8,413 bases of DNA from Candidatus Woesearchaeota archaeon (GTDB lineage: Archaea > Nanobdellota > Nanobdellia > Woesearchaeales > B29-G15), in the NCBI GenBank assembly GCA_003650585.1, contig QMQS01000046.1:1-8413 (forward strand). Reading direction: 5' to 3'. Under the pieces are notes generated by a model that was not told the DNA's origin, made no database searches, and saw only the letters and a list, made by a program, of their open reading frames with translations. The translations under genes and the position numbers were made by a program. Shown in pieces: positions 1 through 7,000 of this stretch (its first letter is position 1; every line of letters begins with the position of its first letter).

Positions 1-85
1 CTATTAATAGCATAAGAAACACTGCCACAAAATAGACCCAAACCCCCCTTGGCTTCTCTTCCTCTTGCTCGGTTTGTTCTTCCAT
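1..85 (-). CDS. N-terminal fragment of a predicted membrane protein (runs off left edge)
   Basis: Read on the minus strand from the ATG at 85-83, the frame is open for 28 codons and leaves the window at position 1. The peptide starts with a short acidic, polar stretch (MEEQTEQEEEKPRG), then becomes strongly hydrophobic (VWVYFVAVFLMLLI), as expected for a cytoplasmic N-terminal tail leading into a first transmembrane helix. There is no Shine-Dalgarno site before the ATG, but a TATA-like element lies about 25 bp upstream on this strand, so a leaderless transcript is likely. It is divergently oriented to the prenyltransferase gene. The visible part is too short to name a family. The start and the hydrophobic segment are seen directly; membrane location is inferred. 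A C6 run on the plus strand (43-48) lies inside the fragment, but the frame is sensible on both sides of it. Confidence 0.6.
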   Translation of the reverse strand, partial: MEEQTEQEEEKPRGVWVYFVAVFLMLLI

Positions 86-141
86 TTGAGATGTTAGCAC
101 AGAAAAAAATATAAACCTTTGCCATTTTTTGGGCTTGGATA
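86..141. promoter_or_regulatory. Compact divergent promoter with one shared TATA element
   Basis: The 56-bp gap between two divergent ATGs (85 on minus, 142 on plus) contains one clear A/T element at 108-115, reading AATATAAA on plus and TTTATATT on minus. On plus it is preceded by a purine-rich BRE-like stretch (GAAAAA, about 102-107). On minus it is preceded by CAAAGG (116-121). Its centre is about 30 bp from the plus ATG and about 26 bp from the minus ATG, the usual archaeal TATA-to-start distance. Neither gene has a Shine-Dalgarno site here, so both messages are probably leaderless or nearly so. Whether one TBP site or two overlapping sites drive the pair cannot be seen. No inverted repeat suggesting a repressor operator was noticed. 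Confidence 0.55.
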
Positions 142-843
142 ATGACGCTGAACCATGTGGCTATAATTCTTGATGGTAACAGACGCTATGCAAGAAAGAT
201 TGGCAAACACCCGGTTGAGGGGCACAAGTATGGGGCAGAGGCACTGAGGAAGTTTCTCAAATGGGCTGCGGGCTTGAGCCCTAGGGAAAAGGAGAGATAC
301 TGGGCAAGGGAGTTGAGTTTGTATATCTTTTCTATGCAGAACTTCAACCGCACCAAGCTTGAAATAAAGGCACTTATGGGGCTTTTTGTACAGGCATTCA
401 ATGAGTTGCGTGAGAGTAAGGATGTGGAGAAGCTTGAGTTGAGGGTGGATTTCCTTGGTAGGGTTAATCTCTTACCTGATAATGTTAAGAGAGCGATTGA
501 GAGATTAAAGGAAAAAACCAATCATTATACCAAATACAAACTGAATTTCTGCATAGCATACGGTGGCAGGGAGGAGATAATCGATGCGATAAACAGAATC
601 CTCAAAGAGGGGAAGCACAAGAGGATCAATGAGGAGATATTCTCTGAGTACCTCTACAATTCTACTGAGCCAGATATAATCATTAGAACAGGGAATGTTA
701 TACGTACGAGCAACTTTATGCCCTGGCAATCAATATACTCAGAATGGTTTTTCTTAGATAAGACCTGGCCCGAGTTCACACCCGAGGACTATAAGAGGAT
801 TGTTGAAGAGTTCTATAAACGAGAGAGAAGGTTTGGAAAGTAA
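142..843 (+). CDS. uppS: Polyprenyl diphosphate synthase (cis-prenyltransferase, UppS family)
   Basis: This enzyme adds isopentenyl diphosphate units in cis configuration to an allylic diphosphate, making the long polyprenyl diphosphate that becomes the lipid carrier for glycan assembly at the cytoplasmic membrane. At 233 aa it has normal family length. Landmarks: HVAIILDGNRRYA at residues 5-17 with the catalytic-type Asp11; LYIFSMQNFNR at 60-70, matching the family S-x-E-N-W/F-x-R segment; AYGGREEI at 139-146; IIRTGNVIRTSNF at 180-192 with Arg182, Arg188 and Ser190; SEWFF with Glu201; and the C-terminal RERRFG. Two usually conserved acidic positions differ: Gln66 replaces the Glu of S-x-E-N, and the usual RTGGE reads RTGNV. 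A short insert (about residues 44-56, GLSPREKERYWAR) precedes the FSMQN strand. The ATG at 142 is secure because an in-frame TAA lies at 112-114. There is no ribosome binding site, which suggests a leaderless message. Archaeal homologues feed dolichol-type N-glycosylation, so that is the likely role; chain length cannot be predicted. Confidence 0.93.
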   Translation: MTLNHVAIILDGNRRYARKIGKHPVEGHKYGAEALRKFLKWAAGLSPREKERYWARELSLYIFSMQNFNRTKLEIKALMGLFVQAFNELRESKDVEKLELRVDFLGRVNLLPDNVKRAIERLKEKTNHYTKYKLNFCIAYGGREEIIDAINRILKEGKHKRINEEIFSEYLYNSTEPDIIIRTGNVIRTSNFMPWQSIYSEWFFLDKTWPEFTPEDYKRIVEEFYKRERRFGK

Positions 844-1021
844 TGGGTAAAGCCTAGGGCAACTCATAACCAAATAAAAATTTTGCTTAAAACTTCTTAT
901 CAATTTGGAGTATATACGTTTTCCCTCTTGAATGATTAACGAAAATTATATATATCTGTTAGGAGAAATAAAATTTCTATTATCTGAGGAAAGGGTGTTT
1001 TATCTTGAAAGAGGTGTTCAA
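844..1021 (+). promoter_or_regulatory. Intergenic region with BRE/TATA promoter for the giant surface-protein gene
   Basis: This 178-bp spacer follows the prenyltransferase stop. The best promoter signal is at about 940-955, CGAAAATTATATATAT, which combines a BRE-like CGAAAA with a strong TATA box. Initiation about 25 bp downstream would give a 5' leader of roughly 40-50 nt before the ATG at 1022. A second, weaker TATA-like run (TATATA, 911-916) lies upstream. Short A/T-rich runs at about 875-897 (AAAAATTTT, TTAAAA) could contribute to termination of the upstream gene, but no convincing terminator hairpin or long T-tract is visible. The separate promoter suggests the surface-protein gene is not simply co-transcribed with uppS. 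Confidence 0.6.
1011..1016 (+). promoter_or_regulatory. Shine-Dalgarno site for the giant surface-protein gene
   Basis: GAGGTG matches the archaeal anti-Shine-Dalgarno consensus and lies 5 nt before the ATG at 1022. It supports that start over two upstream in-frame candidates: ATG at 932, which has no ribosome binding site and overlaps the TATA region, and GTG at 995, which is preceded by a weaker GAGGAAAGG. Only the 1022 start puts the signal peptide at the extreme N terminus. Confidence 0.75.
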
Positions 1022-1099
1022 ATGAGAGCGGGAAATTCTATAAAACTTCTGGTTTGGTGCTTTGTTTGGGTTTTTGCTTTGAGTTCGATTGCCTCTGCA
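1022..1099 (+). other. Signal peptide of the giant surface protein
   Basis: The first 26 residues have a short basic start (MRAGNSIK), a hydrophobic core (LLVWCFVWVFALSSI) and an A-S-A cleavage motif just before Glu27, the layout of a Sec/signal-peptidase I substrate. Cys13 lies in the middle of the core and is not in a lipobox, so a lipoprotein is unlikely. This indicates export across the cytoplasmic membrane. Confidence 0.85.
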
Positions 1100-4000
1100 G
1101 AAGTGCTGGTTATGAAGTTGAGTGCTCCCTACTACACTGTGGGAGAGAGCGCGAGGGTGTATGGGTATGTGTTGGATGATTATCTCAATGGCAAGCCAAA
1201 TAATATCACTGAGATTTATTTGGACGGGAGTTATCTAGCAACCACCACTACTGATTCTGATGGATTCTACGAGTATTATATCACTAATTTAACTCAAGGG
1301 GACCATAATGTGAGCGTGAACACCTCTCAATCCACCCAGAGACTGAGTTTTACTGTGTATCCACCAGACCAGGTCGTTTCATACCAGATAATTGCCTCAA
1401 CACTCACAGTGCCGTTTAAGACCCCTTTCCTGAACCTCACCATTAAGAAATACATTGGGGAGGAACTCACCAATCAGAGCTACACCCTTGAGATATTTTA
1501 TGAGAATGGTAGTTTGTTTAACCTCACGACAGGTGTGAGTGGGGTTGATACAAGAATAACTTTACCTCAGGTGGTTGGGCTTTACACACTCATAATTGAT
1601 GGTGTTAAGAGTTTTGTTGTCTCTGTCACCAAATTCGACATGAAGTTCAGGATTACAGATTCCATGGGTAACCCAAAGAATATATTCAAACCAGGAGGAA
1701 TTGCATACTTTGAGGTTGAGGGTTATTCAAATGGACAGACTATCCACAATGCCACTGTGATAGCAAGGATTACCACCCCATCTGGAACAGTAAGGACAAT
1801 CCCCTTTACTGAGGTCTCTGGAGTGTATAAAGGAAACACCAACCTCACCATGATGGGTACACCCCTCACTTTGGTTGCAGGAGATTACGAGATAGAGTTT
1901 GTAATGAAGGATTCAGCCAATAATGAACAGAAGATGAAGGGATTCTTCACAGTGCTGGGCTTATCAGTAGATGTGGATTTGGTGGATAAGCGAGCTTACA
2001 GGGCAGGCGAGCTTATGGAATTTGATGCGATTGTGAGGAACCTTGTAACAGGCGAGCTTCTCAACCACAGCGATGTGGATTACACCTTGGAGTTGGAGAA
2101 AGATGGCAAACTTTATGATTCGAGTTTTGTTAGTGTAGTGGCGCACCCCAACCCTGGTTACACCTCAAAGATATCCTTTACTGTACCAACGAGTTTAGAG
2201 GATGGTAACTATCTCCTTAAAGTTAGGGCAAACTCAGATGGAAAACTCGGTAAAGCCAAGGAGTTCTTTAAGATACAGAATACAGACTTCTTTGTTAAAC
2301 TGAGTGATACATATGACTGGCCAAGGGATTTTTTCCAGCCAGGCGAATTGGCAAAAGTTACTGCCACTTCAAATGATAACATAAGCTTTCTAAGTGTTTC
2401 CATTTACGATAGAGAAGGCAACTTCCAGGGTAGCCACAACACAACTGGACCAGATACGACTTTGTCTGTAACCTTTAATGTACCCACAACTCAAGCGGGT
2501 TATGTTGCTAAGGTTAGAGGGACTGTTGATGGCACTTCAATTACTGCAGAGAGGTGGTTTTCTGTTCAGAAATACTTCTCTTACTTGGATGTAAAAGACC
2601 TCAATTTTAACCATAAAATATCCATACCAGGGGGTGAGGATTTCTTTGCTGAAATATGGGCTTTTGATATAGCTACAGGTGACCCAATAGATATAAGCAA
2701 CTTTGTAATAAAGTTTGATAGGATAGTGAATGAGGAGACCCTGGTGCAATACACCAATATTAAAGCGAATGAGAACTCGACCTACAGTGATAGGTCAAAT
2801 GGTAGGGTTGTGTTTAGGGTTACTGCAATGAACCTCCCAAACGGTCCCTATAGAATAGAGTATACGCTCGTGGACTCAACTGGTGACTCTTTTAAGGGCA
2901 AGGGCTGGTTCGTTGTTTCTGATTTGAGTGTGGATGTGGCTACTTACACACAAAGTGGTCAGAAAAAGGATGTATTCTCAGTTGGAGAAAGCGTTAATGT
3001 GACAGTTGATATAGGTAGTGGAAATGGTACTGCCACAATCCACCGCGAGTTCTTCCCTCCAAAGTCATTTTCAATTGTAAACGGTCATGGCTCTACACTC
3101 TTAACAAGTGCGAGTGGTGAACTCCCTTCAGAGCCAGGGTGGTATCCATTTGGTGTTGATGTGGAGCTCGATACAGGCGAGAGGGGGATGGGGGACGGTT
3201 TCTTTGAAATCAGAAACCTGAACTTTAGAAGTATTAATGTGAGAAAGAATGGTGAATTCTCTACTACAGATAATATTGTTGTGGATGTTGTCATAGAGAA
3301 GACAGGCGAGTTGGTGAACGGGAGTAATGTTACGCTAGAGCGGCTTGTGAGGGCAAGTGACTTACAAGAACTCTCGGCGACAAGCGTTGCTTTGCCAACT
3401 GATGCTCAGGGTAGGACTATCCTAAATATCACACCCACCATGCCACTCACTCCAGGGGATTATTTCGCTGATATAAAGGCACAGCATGGCAATGATATTG
3501 CCTTTGGAGGGTTTGGCTTTAGGGTTGTGGGTGATCAGATACTAATTACAATAGATGATGACGACAGAATATTCTCCCAAACAGAGACAATCGATATAAA
3601 TGTGAAGGTTACAGACAAAGATAATAATCCCAAAGCGGGAGTTGTGGTTAACCTTATAGGATTGATGAACCTCGATACTTGGGCTCCTGTACCAGCAAAC
3701 CGGGAGGCAAATACCTCTACAAATGGGATTGCCACACTCACCATTTCGGCTGCAAACTACAACCCAGCGAGGTATGCTCCCATCATAAATATCTCGACTA
3801 CAGAGACTGTTATCGTTGGGTTCGGCGAGGGTGAGTTCGAGATTGTACCATTTGATGCGAATGTGGATTTCTCCGATGGTTTGGAATCTTTTTACATAGG
3901 TGAACCAATCCTGGTGGATGTGAATGTTGTTGGTACTGTTACAGTTGAGTGTACTGTTAAGGATATGTTTGGCAATGAGCATTCAGTTGATTACTATTAT

Positions 4001-7000
4001 TCAGATGGTGTGCTTACTGTAAACAACGACCTCGAGCCAGGGGAATATTTCCTGGTGGTAACAATAACCTCTGGCTCAAAATCCCAAACCAAGCAACTCT
4101 GGTTTGAGGTGTTGGCACCATGGGCTATGGTAACACTCACTAATGATGTGTTGTTGGTGGGTGAACCACTCAACTTTAGTTATACCATCTTTACTTTTGG
4201 GGCAAATGGGTGGCACTATGCAAATGCTACACTCATCATCAAGGAGATTGAGAACCTTTGGACAGGGGCTATTACACCAGTGAACATAAGTCTGGATGCA
4301 CATGAGGAGGGCAGTGGGGGTATTGATTTGGCCGATTACAACCTCACTAAGGGAGATTACATGCTTAGGTTTGATATCTTAGAGAATCCAGATTATGAAG
4401 AGTCCCTCTACTTTAGGTTGGAGAAGGACGTCTTCTTTGACATTAAAGTGGACACGAATAACAATAATGTAACCATAAATGTCACCGCTTATGGTCTATC
4501 TGGTAATGAGAATTACACCCTAACAAGATACTTTAATTTTGACACTTTCACAGAGACTTCTGTTGATACGAGTAACACTAATGGCATATTCCATCTCAAC
4601 GGATTAGACAACGGGTTCTATCAAGCCCAGATTGAGATTAGAGATGGGCCAGAGTTCTACCATTTGGATGTTCACTTCGATGTGAGAGTGAGAGAGGTGG
4701 ACATAATTTGTCCAAATGTGGCTTATATGGGAGAGGATGTGGTGTTTAACATAACCTCATCCATAGATACATCGTTTTGGATAATCGACCCATTCACCCA
4801 AACCGTACTACTGAGTGTTCCAATCTCAGTTGGTGAACAAGCAGTAGTGTTTAACTTCCCCAACTCAGGTAGGTTCATCTATTCGTATGGAAATGACAAG
4901 TGGCAGGCGTTTGACAATGGTGAGGAGATAGAGATAATTCAGCCAGGGTTTGATGTGGAGTGGCCCATGAAATGGCGCTATGTCCTTGGAGATAACCTCA
5001 CATTTAATGTCACAACACAGCTCAACAATACGCCTCTCAAACTCTTGTTCAAGAGCCACTTTACAGGGGATGTAACCGAGGTATTGCTTGGTAATACTCC
5101 TTCAGTCCCCAACCAAAAAGTGAGTTATAAAGTGCCTCTTAACACACTGGGACCACAGGATGTGGTGTTGATACTTAATGTGGCAGAGGGCGAAAAACCC
5201 AAGAGTTACTTCTTTGTTGACACTTTCCCTAATAGGTATGACGTGTGGGCATGGACAGACAAATGGGAGTACAAAGCGGGTGAGACAGTTACAATAAAGA
5301 CTGATGTTTATGATATACTTGATGACATGCGACTCACACCAGATGTGGTTTCTGCTGTGATGATAGAAGACCCATATGGGACTGATTTGGGTGGGGGCTT
5401 GCTGGCATGGACGCCTGGGGACGATTTTGCCACAATTCCCACTGACGACACATGGTTGACCGGCAACTACCATGTCCAACTCAATATTACTAAAAACAAT
5501 GTCTCTACCTTGACTTGGGTGGACTTCTTCGTGAGGGGTAATGATGACCTTCAGGTTAATTGGTTCCAGAACAAATGGGATTTGAGTGGGAATGACATCT
5601 TTATAGTAACAGTGGATGTTAGGGATAAGGGTGAGCCAGTTGCAGGAGTTACTGGCTCTCTACACAAGTTTGAGACAAGGCCAGAGGCCTGGGACGAAGA
5701 ACCAGTTGATGTTCCACTTCCGTCTGGCTCTTACTACTTTTCATCACCAGACAATACCACCAATTCAACTGGAAGATTGAGGTTCTTTATTAACCTCTCA
5801 AAAGCCAACCTGGCTTCTCGTGGTTACACTGGTCGCCTCAATGTTGGAGGGCAGATAGTTTGGTTTGATTTCAATCTCAGGAATTACCAAGTTGAAGCAT
5901 ACACACCCCAGTGGGAATACGGGATTACAGACACTATTGAAATGAATGTGAGGGCAAGGGACATTAAGACATGGTTGCCTTTGGGCGAGAACGGGAATGT
6001 TACAATCTTAGAAATAAGGAGGCATGAGCCAGGCATATGGCAACCTACGCCAGTGCCATTGGAGGCATTTGGGCTTGAGAGTAATATTACAGATGTGTAC
6101 TCTGGTGAGGCATTAATTGAGATGGTTCCCAATAACTCTATACTGCAGTTGGATAAGCCATATGAATTCGAGGTTGTGCTCGAGATGAACCTTGAGAGTT
6201 CAGGGAAGGAGTATGGATGGGGTTGGTTCAAGCTCAGTAACACAGAGAAGCCCACACTCACAATAGTGGACAGAACTGGAGAGGTACCAGATACCTTCTT
6301 TGGGGGGCAGACATACACTCTTCAACTCACTGGTCCAGAGAACATGACCGCCACACTTAGGAACTTGTGGGGTCCAAGGAGTAGGGCTTACAACCTGCCA
6401 ATGGTTAACCGCAACGGTACACTTGTAGTTAATTTCACCACACCGAATGAGCCAGGAATGTATACCCTTGAGGTTGAGGTGATAAGGGCTGGAGGCTTCC
6501 CAGAATACATGCACAAGGACTTCTTAATTGGCTCTGGCACAGAGTTGAATGGATGGATGATGGGGAATGTGATTCCAGGAGTAAACTTCACTGTGACTGT
6601 GTCTTTGTTGGGCGAAGGGGAAGACCCATGGTGTGCTAAGGATCCGTGGTGTGTGCAGGATTGGCTCTGGTTCGGTCCACTAGCTAACAAAACCATTGAG
6701 CTTATAGGGTTGGTTGACCTCTCAAACTTCACCTACATCAACCTTAGCAATCTTGGCATAAATGCAACCACTGAGCCCTGGCCTGATTGGATGTTTGGAG
6801 AACCAGCAGGAGAGATGGTGGATTGCGGAATCTTAGCCAACCAGGCAGATTGTGAAGCAGAGGAAAGCTGTCGTTGGATTGATGCAGACGGGGTATGTAA
6901 AGACCTGTACGGGTATTGTAACTGGTTCACAAACCAAACCGCATGTGAGAGCAGTGGTGAGTCGTGTAGATGGGACCCAGTTGAAAACAGATGTGATTAT

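Noticed and set aside
1..10. Perfect 10-bp palindrome CTATTAATAG at the left edge
   Set aside because: It lies within the coding part of the minus-strand gene, is A/T-rich and short, and has no partner copy or regulatory position.
186..521. 111-codon open frame antisense to the prenyltransferase gene
   Set aside because: It overlaps a gene identified by several conserved motifs, and its own translation has no recognisable features.
870..900. Terminator after the prenyltransferase gene
   Set aside because: Only short A and T runs are present, with no stable hairpin or extended T-tract, so this is not listed as a terminator.
3542..3982. 146-codon open frame on the minus strand
   Set aside because: It lies wholly inside the giant plus-strand gene, whose frame is clearly protein-like. 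The minus-strand translation has no domain character, no promoter and no ribosome binding site.
5102..5479. 125-codon open frame on the minus strand, rich in Cys and His
   Set aside because: The Cys/His content comes from reading common plus-strand codons such as those for Thr, Ala and Met/Trp in reverse. No zinc-finger spacing or gene signals are seen.
5884..6318. 144-codon open frame on the minus strand
   Set aside because: Antisense shadow of the giant gene; Ser/Pro-rich translation reflects the complement of its codon bias, with no start context.
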